From the NCBI RefSeq assembly GCF_026343295.1, contig NZ_JAPELY010000001.1:1054001-1118000 (forward strand): a DNA stretch of 64,000 nucleotides. Direction: 5' to 3'. Under the pieces are notes generated by a model. The model ran no database searches. It saw only the letters and a program-made list of their open reading frames with translations, and was not told where the DNA came from. The translations under genes were made by a program, and so were the position numbers. This DNA comes from Streptomyces sp. NBC_00083 (GTDB lineage Bacteria > Actinomycetota > Actinomycetes > Streptomycetales > Streptomycetaceae). Below are positions 45,849 through 55,789 of this stretch, in pieces; position 1 is the first letter of the stretch, and every line of letters starts with the position of its first letter.

Positions 45849-46115
45849 CTACGCGCCTTCCTTCAACACCCTTGAGATCAGCTCGCGTTGGGCGTCCGTG
45901 AGGCGCGGGTCGGCACAGTGCACCGTGCGGCCGTCCACGGTGATCACATAGTGGAAGCCGTCCGGAACGCCCGTGACGGGCTCCTCGTGCCCCTCGTCGA
46001 GCGCCGCCTTCACCAGCGCCTGCCACGCCTCGGCATCGGGCCGGCCCGAGGTGTCGATCTCGGCCCGGCGCTCGATACCGGCGAACCCTCCTGAGCGACA
46101 TACCTGGATACGCAT
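45849..46115 (-). CDS. Emfourin-type inhibitor of the adjacent M4 protease
   Basis: 88 residues. The N-terminus MRIQVCRSGGFAGIERRAEID carries the RSGGFAGI motif of emfourin, the proteinaceous inhibitor of protealysin-like proteases. GFHYVITVDGRTVHCADPRLTD and a C-terminal ISRVL helix complete the family pattern. No signal peptide, matching cytoplasmic pairing. It lies 95 bp downstream of the M4 protease on the same strand, the standard operon order. Confidence 0.9.
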   Translation of the reverse strand: MRIQVCRSGGFAGIERRAEIDTSGRPDAEAWQALVKAALDEGHEEPVTGVPDGFHYVITVDGRTVHCADPRLTDAQRELISRVLKEGA

Positions 46116-46210
46116 GGCCCCTGTCTAGCAGCCGGCGCGGACCACGTCACCGGATCGCCCTCGGCCCGGCCGCGCACCTGCCCCGGCCGGGCCGCCCCGC
46201 TCACACCGGC

Positions 46211-47284
46211 TCAGGTGGCCGCGACCCCCACCTGCGACCAGGCCTTGACCACCGCCTGGTACTCCGCGCCGTCGCCGTACCGGGAGCGCGCCGCGGCCAC
46301 GGTGAGCCGGGCGAAGTCCTTGAACAGCGGCTGGGTGCCGAGCCGGCCGCCGGTGAGCACGTCGTACCAGATCTGCCCGGCGCGCTCCCACGCGCTGCCG
46401 CCGAGGGCGTCCGCGACCAGGTAGAACGCGTGGTTGGGGATGCCGGAGTTGATGTGCACCCCGCCGTTGTCGCGGCCCGTCGTGACGTACTGGTCCATCG
46501 TGGCGGGCTGCGGGTCCTTGCCGAGGACCGGATCGTCGTAGGCGGTGCCGGGCGCCTTCATGGAACGCAGCGCCGACCCGTGGATGCCGGGCGCGAGCAG
46601 GCCCGCGCCGATCAGCCAGTCGGCCTGCGCGGCGTCCTGGCCGAGGGCGTACTGCTTGACCAGCGAGCCGAAGACGTCCGACATCGACTCGTTGAGCGCG
46701 CCGGGCTGGCCGAAATAGGTGAGGTTCGCGGTGTGTTGTGTGACGCCGTGGGTGAGCTCGTGGCCGATGACGTCGACGGGGAGCGTGAAGTCGAGGAAGA
46801 CCTGGCCGTCCCCGTCGCCGAACACCATCCGCGTGCCGTTCCAGAAGGCGTTGTTGTACCCCTGGTCGTAGTGGACGGTGGCGTCGAGCGGCAGCCCGTT
46901 CCCGTCGATCGAACGGCGTCCGTACGCCGTGAGATACAGCTCGAACGTCGCGCCGAGCCCGTTGTAGGCGCGGTTCACGGTGGCGTCCTGAACGGGCTCC
47001 GCCCCCTCGGCCCGCACGGGCTGTCCGGGCAGGTCGGTGGAGTGCCGGGTGTCGTAGACGGTGCGGTGCGGCCGGTCCCCGGCGCCCTCCGGCGCCGCGG
47101 GCCCCTCGGGTGCCTCGGCGCCGAGAACGGTGGTCAGCCGGCGTTCGGTGCGCCGAGCGGCGTCCGCCACGAAGGTACGGCGGGCGAGCCGCGCGAGCGC
47201 GGGGTCCTCGGCCTCGATGAGCCGGTCGAGGACGTGGGGCGGGACGATGCCGCAGAAAACGGCCTGCTGTGTGCTGGCGTCCAT
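46211..47284 (-). CDS. Protealysin-like M4 metallopeptidase
   Basis: 357 residues. Zinc site HELTH (His175, Glu176, His179) with the third ligand in ALNESMSDVFG (Glu199). Thermolysin-family segments YNNAFWNGTRMVFGDGDG and HINSGIPNHAFYL are intact. There is no signal peptide; instead a short propeptide with CGIVPPHVLDRL, the protealysin-type precursor motif, suggests cytoplasmic synthesis and self-activation. ATG 47284 chosen; ATG 47308 is possible and neither has a strong ribosome-binding site. The inhibitor gene follows. Confidence 0.92.
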   Translation of the reverse strand: MDASTQQAVFCGIVPPHVLDRLIEAEDPALARLARRTFVADAARRTERRLTTVLGAEAPEGPAAPEGAGDRPHRTVYDTRHSTDLPGQPVRAEGAEPVQDATVNRAYNGLGATFELYLTAYGRRSIDGNGLPLDATVHYDQGYNNAFWNGTRMVFGDGDGQVFLDFTLPVDVIGHELTHGVTQHTANLTYFGQPGALNESMSDVFGSLVKQYALGQDAAQADWLIGAGLLAPGIHGSALRSMKAPGTAYDDPVLGKDPQPATMDQYVTTGRDNGGVHINSGIPNHAFYLVADALGGSAWERAGQIWYDVLTGGRLGTQPLFKDFARLTVAAARSRYGDGAEYQAVVKAWSQVGVAAT

Positions 47285-47523
47285 GCCTGGAATGTGGCAC
47301 CGGGTCATGCCGCTGTCACTACATGGAGCCAAGATGGTGAAGCGTGCTTTTACTACGCACGTGTTCCGGCCATTGCCGGGGCAGGGGGCTCGGGGCCGGT
47401 GTTGCGTCCCGTCGTCCCGCCCGCGTGAAGGCGTGGCCATGGCATTCGTCACGTTTCGGGCGGTTTGATCGATGCGTCCCGCATACTGATACGGGTCCGG
47501 CGTTCGCGCCGACCCTCGGCTAG

Positions 47524-49434
<1,911 letters not shown>

Positions 49435-49440
49435 CCGTTT

Positions 49441-49484
49441 CGCGTCCGCGGGTGCCCGAGGTAGTGCGGGCACCCGCGGACGCG
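49441..49484 (+). terminator. Intrinsic-type terminator after leuA
   Basis: A perfect 18-bp stem (49441-49458 with 49467-49484) with an 8-base loop, starting 6 bp after the leuA stop. Confidence 0.85.
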
Positions 49485-49499
49485 CGCCGCTCCTCGCGC

Positions 49500-49765
49500 C
49501 CCCAGGGGTCCGGCCTTCAGGGTGCGGGTTGTGCGTGGCTGGCCCCGCGCCCCTGGCTACGCCATGCCGGGCAGCGTGCACATCCCCAGCCCGTCCGGCG
49601 TTTGAGGACGAGCGCCCTCAAGGCGCGAAACGGGGTCTGGGGCGGAGCCCCGGCAACCCCGGCTTTCGTCTGCGGACCGTGCCCGCGTCCCGCGCAGTTC
49701 CCCGCGCCCCTGGCTACTCCATGCCGAGCAGCATGCACATCCCCAGCCCCGGCGACCCCGCTTAC
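49500..49765. repeat. Repeat block 6: mosaic intergenic repeat
   Basis: Module B at about 49588-49652 and module A at 49695-49714. A duplicated filler (CTGGCTAC-CATGCCG-GCA-CATCCCCAGCCC, imperfect) appears at about 49552-49590 and 49711-49748. Nothing else is recognised up to 49860. Confidence 0.78.
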
Positions 49766-49869
49766 GTCTGCGGATCGTGGTCGCGCGCCCGTAGGGGCCC
49801 CGCGCCGGGCGGCTGGGGGGTGGGAATTGGCCAATTGGCGGGGGCTCCTTCTTCCGGGGTGCTGACGCA

Positions 49870-49914
49870 ACATCATTGATGTGGCTAACATCACGTCAAC
49901 GCGGCAACGTTGCC
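49870..49914. promoter_or_regulatory. Palindromes upstream of the TerB-like gene
   Basis: ACATCA-T-TGATGT (49870-49882) and the perfect 12-bp palindrome GGCAACGTTGCC (49903-49914) precede the ribosome-binding site GGAGG at 49925. This AT-richer patch is the likely promoter/operator. Confidence 0.4.
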
Positions 49915-49935
49915 GGAGCGTTACGGAGGTGCGCG

Positions 49936-50670
49936 GTGCGGCCAGCACAGGGACAGAACGGTACGAACCTGGGCATCGGGTCGACGCGCGGCCCGCGCCC
50001 CCGCCTCTGGTCCACCCGCACGCTGTGGCACACCGTCGGCGACGGAGAGTTCTTCTGCCCCGACTGCGGCGGCGACCGCAACTACCAGCGCCGCACGGGC
50101 CGCAGGCGCCTCACCGTCCTCGGCATCCCGCTGGTCACCCGGGGCAGCGCGGGACCCGTCGTGGAGTGCGCCGCCTGCCGGGGCCACTTCGACACGGAAA
50201 CCCTGGACCACCCCACCACGACCCGCTTCTCCGCGATGCTCCGCGACGCCGTGCACACCGTCGCGCTCGCCGTCCTCGCCGCGGGCGGCACCTCGTCCCG
50301 TACGGTCACCGGCACCGCCGTCGCCACCGTCAGGGCCGCCGGGTTCGAGGACTGCACGGAGGACCAGCTCGTCGCCCTCATCGAGGCCCTGGCCGCCGAC
50401 ACCGGCCGCTTCCTCGCCGACCCGGTCGACGACACCGACCCCTGCGGCGCCGCGCTCGCCATCGAGCTCCACGAGGCGCTGGAACCCCTCGCCCCGCACC
50501 TCGCCCCCGCCGGCCGCGAGTCGATCCTGCTCCAGGGCGCGCGCATCGCCCTCGCGGACGGCCCGTACAGCCCGGCCGAGCGCGAGGTCCTCAGCACGGT
50601 CGGCGGCGCCCTCTCGCTCTGCGCGGACGACACCGCCCGCCTCCTCGCGGCGGCCCGCACCCCCTCCTGA
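49936..50670 (+). CDS. Zinc-ribbon TerB-like protein
   Basis: 244 residues. A zinc ribbon is formed by CPDC (Cys41, Cys44) and CAAC (Cys78, Cys81). The C-terminal half is helical, with IELHEALEPLAPHLAPAGRESILLQGARIALADGPYSPAEREVLSTVGGALSL resembling a TerB (tellurite-resistance B) domain, and a related weaker repeat may precede it. The role is unknown; TerB domains occur in stress-response assemblies. GTG 49936 with ACGGAGG upstream. Convergent with the LuxR-type regulator. Confidence 0.78.
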   Translation: MRPAQGQNGTNLGIGSTRGPRPRLWSTRTLWHTVGDGEFFCPDCGGDRNYQRRTGRRRLTVLGIPLVTRGSAGPVVECAACRGHFDTETLDHPTTTRFSAMLRDAVHTVALAVLAAGGTSSRTVTGTAVATVRAAGFEDCTEDQLVALIEALAADTGRFLADPVDDTDPCGAALAIELHEALEPLAPHLAPAGRESILLQGARIALADGPYSPAEREVLSTVGGALSLCADDTARLLAAARTPS

Positions 50671-50703
50671 ACCCCGGGCCCCCGGGCCCCGGGCCGCGGC
50701 GGC

Positions 50704-51702
50704 TCAGGACGGCTGGGACGGCAGCCAGCCGTGCTGCACGGCCCGTACGCCCGCCTCGAACCGGCTGCGCGCCCCCAGCCGCTCCATCAGCTCCGTCGCG
50801 ATGCGGCGCGCCGTGCGCTGGGACACTCCGAGCCGCTTCGCGATCGCCTCGTCGGTGTGGCCCTGCGCGAGCAGCGTGACCGTGGTCGACTCCTGCGGGC
50901 TCAGACCGTGCTGGTCGCGCACCGAGACGTTCCCCAGCGCACTGGCCGCCGCCCACACGCTGTCGAACAGCGCGCACAGCGCCGTGAGCGTGCCCTGTCC
51001 GGTGAGGACGACCGCACCGGCGGCCGTGTCGTCGCTGCTGACCGGAATGACGGCCGTCGACCGGTCGACGATGATCATCCGGGTGGGCAGTACCGGCACC
51101 GTCCGCACCTCGCCGCCCAGCTCCGCGATCCAGTTCACGTAGTCGACCGTGGGCTGGTGGTTGCGGACGCTGTCCAGATAGACCGTGCGCATCCGGATGC
51201 CGCGCCGCAGCTGAGCCTCGTTCAACGGCTTCGCCGCGGCGATGTTCGCCTCCGACTGCGCCCCGTTGGGCGCGAACGTGGCGACCTCGGTACGGGTCTC
51301 GCGCGCCAGCCTGGTGAGCCGGTCCCGGATCTGGTCGAGCCCGATGAGCTGCTCGACCCCCGGGCTTGTGGCCGCCGGACGCAGGTCGGCGTACTCCGCG
51401 ATCAACTGCGCGGCAACGGCCCGCGATGCCTCCACCTTCTGCTGCTGCGCGGCCAGTTCGGCCTGCTGACGGGCCATCAGGATTTCCATCCCGATGTCCG
51501 GCGAGACCGCCCGGAGCCGTCCCTGCTGCTCGGCCGACGGCCGGATCAACGCGAGCTCGCTCAGCGTGTCCAGGGCCCGGCGCACATCGGCCTCCGGCAT
51601 CCCCAGCGCCGCGACGAGCTCGGCCACCCCGCCCCGCGGATCGGCCAGCATCGTCCGGTAGACGGACTCCGCGGCCGCGTCGAGTCCCAACGCGGTCAGC
51701 AT
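50704..51702 (-). CDS. TrmB/LuxR-type transcriptional regulator (orphan, no receiver)
   Basis: 332 residues. N-terminal TrmB-like winged helix (about 1-70: AESVYRTMLADPRGGVAELVAALGM), a coiled segment, a middle phospholipase-D-like/TrmB effector region (about 120-250) and a C-terminal LuxR helix-turn-helix (about 268-325: LSPQESTTVTLLAQGHTDEAIAKRLGVSQRTARRIATELM). There is no receiver domain, so it probably senses a ligand or partner. ATG 51702 with GGGGAGA upstream; an in-frame ATG at 51744 is possible. Divergent from a small unknown protein and a secreted peptide. Confidence 0.85.
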   Translation of the reverse strand: MLTALGLDAAAESVYRTMLADPRGGVAELVAALGMPEADVRRALDTLSELALIRPSAEQQGRLRAVSPDIGMEILMARQQAELAAQQQKVEASRAVAAQLIAEYADLRPAATSPGVEQLIGLDQIRDRLTRLARETRTEVATFAPNGAQSEANIAAAKPLNEAQLRRGIRMRTVYLDSVRNHQPTVDYVNWIAELGGEVRTVPVLPTRMIIVDRSTAVIPVSSDDTAAGAVVLTGQGTLTALCALFDSVWAAASALGNVSVRDQHGLSPQESTTVTLLAQGHTDEAIAKRLGVSQRTARRIATELMERLGARSRFEAGVRAVQHGWLPSQPS

Positions 51703-51894
51703 TCTCCCCAACCCCCCTCTTACCGTGGGGCTCCCCAGCCCCATCGTCCCCCCGCCCTCGGATCATGCCACGGTTGTCCCAGGTCAGGAACGTGCAAATC
51801 GGGCTCGGGACCCTCCTGGACGGAACCGGCCAGGGACGGAACCGTCCCTACCGTTTCCCCCCGGAGCGGGGTGCCGGGTTGAGAGAGTCGCCTC

Positions 51895-52314
51895 ATGTAC
51901 CTCGTGCACGCCCGACTTCTCGGGCCTCCGGGCGCCCCGCTGCCCCTGGACACCCTGGACCTGGTCAACGCGGGAGCCCGGCCGGACGACGGCCTGGAGC
52001 ACGTCGCCGTGCACCCCGCCGCCCGGCCCCACCCCGTGATCGGCCTGTACGTCCGGGCGGACTCCCTGGCCGCCGCGGAACACCGCGCCTTCGCGCTGTG
52101 CCGGCGCGCCCTGAAGGAACGGGCGTTCGGCGGCTGGTCCCTGCTGAACGCGCAGGTCCCCCTCCTCGGCGCGTACTACGACGCGATGCTCGCCGCGCCC
52201 GGACCGGGGGAGGACCGAAACGGCCACGAGGAGGGCGGCCTGGACGGAAGGGGCCAAGGCCCCTTCGGGCCACCGCACACCTCTTCCACCCGGTCTGACC
52301 AGCGACGAAAGTAG
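51895..52314 (+). CDS. Small unknown protein divergent from the TrmB/LuxR regulator
   Basis: 139 residues. The conserved-looking core is MYLVHARLLGPPGAPLPLD, AAEHRAFALCRRAL and GWSLLNAQVPLLGAYYDAML; the last ~35 residues are Gly/Asp/Arg-rich and probably disordered. No signal peptide or known motif. I do not recognise a function. It lies 192 bp from the regulator start and 142 bp upstream of the secreted peptide on the same strand, suggesting one locus. Start ATG 51895. Confidence 0.65.
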   Translation: MYLVHARLLGPPGAPLPLDTLDLVNAGARPDDGLEHVAVHPAARPHPVIGLYVRADSLAAAEHRAFALCRRALKERAFGGWSLLNAQVPLLGAYYDAMLAAPGPGEDRNGHEEGGLDGRGQGPFGPPHTSSTRSDQRRK

Positions 52315-52456
52315 TTCTCGCCAGCAGGGAACACCGCCCGGCAGGCAGGAACCGGGAAGCGCCACCGCGGGACGCGGACCGGTTCAGACCAACGAAATCG
52401 CCGTCAGAAATCCGGCACGGTCCCAGCGCCGTCCGGCACGAGAGGAACGAACCATC

Positions 52457-52687
52457 ATGCTGCGCATCCGTATCGCCAAGGCCGCCGCGGTCACCGCCTT
52501 CGCCCTCGCCGCCGCCTTCGTCGGCCACTCCCTCGCCGCCCCGGCCGCGACTCCGGCCGCCATCCCGGCCCCCGCCTCCGCCCCGGCCTCCGCTCCGGTC
52601 GCCACCACCCCCACGACCGTCACCCCGGCCGTCAGCACCGGCGCCGGCACCGCGACCGTGACCCCCGCCGACTACATCTGGGGCTGA
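52457..52687 (+). CDS. Short secreted peptide precursor ending in YIWG
   Basis: 76 residues. A basic start (MLRIRIAK) and hydrophobic segment AAAVTAFALAAAFVGHSLAA form a signal peptide. The rest is Ala/Pro/Thr-rich low-complexity linker and the chain ends TPADYIWG. The aromatic C-terminal tail after a featureless linker is what a processed signalling or recognition peptide could look like (inference). GAGGAACGA lies about 7-10 bases before ATG 52457. It follows the small unknown protein and is near the TrmB/LuxR regulator. No known family assigned. Confidence 0.65.
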   Translation: MLRIRIAKAAAVTAFALAAAFVGHSLAAPAATPAAIPAPASAPASAPVATTPTTVTPAVSTGAGTATVTPADYIWG

Positions 52688-52977
52688 CCCCGCCCGGCCC
52701 AGGGCCCAACCCCAGGCCGGCCCGCCCGACCCTGGGCTTCAACGAGCCCTCCACCGCGCCTACTTGAGCGTTGTCGGACCCGCCGGCGCCCACGCACCAG
52801 CTGCTCCTGCAGGGCAGCTGCAGCAGCCAGAGGCGCCCGGCCGACCGCCGCCCGGCCCACGTCACCCGGCCCCACGGTCACCCGGCCGACCGCCATCCCG
52901 GTCGACCCCTCGCGGCCCCCGCGCGCCGCCCCTCGTCGTCAGCACCATCTCCGCAGCATCACTTCCGAGGATCTGTC
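52688..52977. other. Intergenic region upstream of the Rpf-like gene
   Basis: A G/C-rich dyad CTGCTCCTGCAGGG..CAGCTGCAGCAG lies around 52800-52828. I looked for a ydaO/c-di-AMP-type leader, common before rpf genes, and did not recognise one. No gene is supported. Confidence 0.4.
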
Positions 52978-54174
52978 ATGCCCAGAACAGAGCAGAACTC
53001 CCGTCCCCGCAGGGGGAAGGCGGCCCTGACCGCCCTGGCCTTCACGGGTGTCGCCGCCGGTGCCCTCTCGCTCGCCGGAGCGGGCCCCGCCGGTGCGGCG
53101 TCCGTCGCCACCTGGGACAAGCTCGCCCAGTGCGAATCGTCCGGCAACTGGTCGGTCGTCGACCCCACCCACCACTTCTACGGCGGGATCCAGTTCGACC
53201 TCCAGACCTGGAACGCCTACGGCGGCCGCCAGTACGCCACGTATCCCAACCAGGCCACCAAGAAGGAGCAGATCCTCATCGGGGAGAAGCTCCTGGCCGC
53301 CCGGGGTGCCGCACCCTGGCCCACCTGCGGCGGGCCCAGCGGCATCGCCAACGACCACGCCGACCCCTACCCCGCCGAGCCGCCCGCCCCGGTCGGCGTC
53401 GTCAAGCTGACCGCGGCCGACTTCAACGGCGACGGCACGAAGGACATCGTCGGCGTCGAGGCCGCCACCGGAAAGCTGTGGCTCTACCCCGGCAACGGCA
53501 ACGGCACCCTCGGCGGCCGCATCCAGATCGGCTCCGGCTGGGACGGCATGAGCAACTTGGCCGCCGCGGACTACACCGGCGACGGCAAGGCCGACCTCGT
53601 GGCCGTCGACAACGCCACCGGCAGACTCTTCGTCTACCCGGGCTCCGGCGCCGCCGCCGGCATGAACACCCTCGGCGACCGCGTGCAGATCGGCACCGGC
53701 TGGAACTCCCTGCGCGACCTCACCGCCCTCGACGTCACCAAGGACAACAAGCCCGACCTGCTCGGCATCGACAACAACGGCGCGCTGTGGGCCTACCCGG
53801 GCAACGGCGACGGCGCCCTCGGCGCCCGCGTCCAGATCGGCTCCGGCTGGGACACCATGGCCGAACTCTCCAGCCCCGGCGACCTGAACGGCGACGGCAA
53901 GGGCGACCTCGTCGCCGTCGACCAGGGCGGCAAGCTCTGGAACTACCCCGGCACCGGCGCCCTGAACGGCACCGGCACCCTCGGCGCCCGCACCCAGATC
54001 GGCACCGGCTGGAACGCCATGCACCAGCTGGTCGGCGCGGACTTCAACGGCGACGGCAAGGGCGACCTCGACGCGGTCCAGGCCCCCACCGGCGCCACCG
54101 GCGCCTTCTACTTCTACCCCGGCAACGGCAGCGGCGGCCTCGCCGACCGCGCCCAGATCGGCACGGGCTGGTAG
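52978..54174 (+). CDS. Secreted Rpf-like transglycosylase with five-repeat FG-GAP/VCBS tail
   Basis: 398 residues. Signal peptide (KAALTALAFTGVAAGALSLA, cut near AGA at about 40). Then an Rpf/lysozyme-like transglycosylase domain (about 42-118): TWDKLAQCESSGNW with catalytic Glu53 and FYGGIQFDLQTWNAYGG. From about 140 to the end there are five repeats of about 50 residues, each with a DFNGDG-type Ca-binding loop (DxNxDG), an LWxYPGNG strand and QIGTGW, the last ending at the stop. It should cleave peptidoglycan and act in spore/cell resuscitation. First of three genes with the same tail. Confidence 0.9.
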   Translation: MPRTEQNSRPRRGKAALTALAFTGVAAGALSLAGAGPAGAASVATWDKLAQCESSGNWSVVDPTHHFYGGIQFDLQTWNAYGGRQYATYPNQATKKEQILIGEKLLAARGAAPWPTCGGPSGIANDHADPYPAEPPAPVGVVKLTAADFNGDGTKDIVGVEAATGKLWLYPGNGNGTLGGRIQIGSGWDGMSNLAAADYTGDGKADLVAVDNATGRLFVYPGSGAAAGMNTLGDRVQIGTGWNSLRDLTALDVTKDNKPDLLGIDNNGALWAYPGNGDGALGARVQIGSGWDTMAELSSPGDLNGDGKGDLVAVDQGGKLWNYPGTGALNGTGTLGARTQIGTGWNAMHQLVGADFNGDGKGDLDAVQAPTGATGAFYFYPGNGSGGLADRAQIGTGW

Positions 54175-54331
54175 GCCCCGACGGCCCCGCCCCTCACCGG
54201 CCCCACCCGCCCCACCGCGCGGGCACCTCTCGACTTCGCTCCACCGAGCTCCACCAGCACCCCTGGCCACTCCCTCAACTTCGCTCACCCGGCGCCCAGT
54301 TCACCGCGCCCATTTTCTTGGAGAACACCCC

Positions 54332-55684
54332 ATGTCGAAGTTCACCGGCACGCTGAAGAAGTCCGCCGTCGCCACCCTCGTCGCCGCCGCCGTCATCTCC
54401 GGCGTGAGCATCGCCGGCCCGACCGTCACCCCGGCCGCCGCGGCCGCCACGTCCTCCGTCGGCGGCACCATCACCACCGCCGAGGTGCTCTCCCGCGCCC
54501 AGAACTGGGTCGACCGGGGCATCCCCTACAGCCAGTCCGCGTACGCCACCGATGTCCAGGGCCGCACCTACCGCCAGGACTGTTCCGGGTTCGTCTCGAT
54601 GGCCTGGCACCTCAACACCAGCCTCACCACCTGGTCCCTCCCGCAGGTCTCCCACCAGCTGAGCACCTACGACGACCTGCAGCCCGGCGACATGCTCGAC
54701 AACATCGACGAGCACGTGGTCCTCTTCGCCGGCTGGGCCGACTCCGGCCACACCACCGCCCGGATCATGGAGGAGGCCCACACCGGCACCAACGCCCGGA
54801 TCGACTCCTCGTACTACACCAAGTCCCGGCTGAGCTCCGGAGGCTTCAAGGCGTACCGCTACAACCACATCAGCGAGTCCACGCCCACCCCGACCGACGC
54901 CGGCATGACCAACCTCGCCGGCGGCGACTTCAGCGGCGACGGCAAGGCCGACGTCATCGCGGTCGAGGCGTCCAGCGGCAAGCTGTTCTACTACCCGGGC
55001 ATCGGCGGCGGTTCGCTCGGCGCCCGCGTCCAGGTGGGCACCGGCTGGGACACGATGAGCGAGCTCACCTCGGGCAACTTCACCGGCACCGGCAACCTGG
55101 ACCTCGCCGCCGTCGACAGCGACGGCGTGCTGTGGATCTACCCGGGCAACGGCAACGGCACCTTCGGCACCCGCATCAAGGCCGGCACGGGCTGGGACTC
55201 GATGCACGACCTCGCCGGCCTCGACCTCAACAAGGACGGCAAGAGCGACCTGGTGGCCGTCGACTCCGCCACCGGCAAGCTGTACGCCTACCCGGGCACC
55301 GGCAACGGCCAGTTCGGCGCCCGCGTCGAGATCGGCTCCGGCTGGAACGCCATGGACCAGATCGTCAGCCCCGGCGACCTGAACAAGGACGGCAAGCCCG
55401 ACCTCGTCGCCCGTGACGTCGCCACCGGCAACCTCTACGTCTACCCGGGCGCCGGCGTCTTCAAGGGCGACGACACCCTCGGCGCCCGCGTCCAGATCGG
55501 CTCCGGCTGGAGCGCCATGACCAACCTGGTCAGCGGCGACTTCAACGGCGACGGCGTCGGCGACGTCGACGCCGTCCAGGCCAAGGCCGGCTCCACCGGC
55601 ACCTTCTACTCCTACCCGGGCACCGGCGCCATCAACGGCATGAACACCCTGGGCGACCGCGTCCAGATCGGCACCGGCTGGTAA
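54332..55684 (+). CDS. Secreted NlpC/P60-like cysteine peptidase with the same repeat tail
   Basis: 450 residues. Signal peptide (SAVATLVAAAVISGVSIAG). Catalytic domain about 45-180 with Cys84 in YRQDCSGFVSMAW and His128 in IDEHVVLFAGW, the NlpC/P60 (endopeptidase) arrangement, though divergent. From about 189 to the end there are five FG-GAP/VCBS repeats (DFSGDGKAD, DLNKDGKSD, etc.), the final one ending VQIGTGW at the stop. Likely cuts peptide cross-links in peptidoglycan. ATG 54332 with TTGGAGAA upstream. 157 bp after the Rpf-like gene; the terminator at 55698 follows. Confidence 0.88.
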   Translation: MSKFTGTLKKSAVATLVAAAVISGVSIAGPTVTPAAAAATSSVGGTITTAEVLSRAQNWVDRGIPYSQSAYATDVQGRTYRQDCSGFVSMAWHLNTSLTTWSLPQVSHQLSTYDDLQPGDMLDNIDEHVVLFAGWADSGHTTARIMEEAHTGTNARIDSSYYTKSRLSSGGFKAYRYNHISESTPTPTDAGMTNLAGGDFSGDGKADVIAVEASSGKLFYYPGIGGGSLGARVQVGTGWDTMSELTSGNFTGTGNLDLAAVDSDGVLWIYPGNGNGTFGTRIKAGTGWDSMHDLAGLDLNKDGKSDLVAVDSATGKLYAYPGTGNGQFGARVEIGSGWNAMDQIVSPGDLNKDGKPDLVARDVATGNLYVYPGAGVFKGDDTLGARVQIGSGWSAMTNLVSGDFNGDGVGDVDAVQAKAGSTGTFYSYPGTGAINGMNTLGDRVQIGTGW

Positions 55685-55697
55685 CCCGCCCCGCGCC

Positions 55698-55736
55698 AGG
55701 GCCGTCCTCGCATCCCAGCGATGCGGGGACGGCCCT
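55698..55736 (+). terminator. Intrinsic terminator after the NlpC/P60-like gene
   Basis: A 17-bp stem (55698-55714 with 55720-55736) with one wobble position and a 5-base loop. Confidence 0.8.
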
Positions 55737-55789
55737 TCCCGGTCCGCCCGCCCCCTCTCCCGTACGAGTCCGAAAGGACCAGCACCGCC

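Noticed and set aside
52771..52977. Upstream extension of the Rpf-like gene
   Set aside because: ATG 52978 directly precedes a basic signal-peptide start; the upstream frame encodes Pro/Arg/His-rich non-conserved sequence.
52688..52977. c-di-AMP (ydaO) riboswitch before the Rpf-like gene
   Set aside because: Expected in some streptomycete rpf leaders, but the gap shows no recognisable ydaO core and is only 290 bp with a simple G/C dyad.
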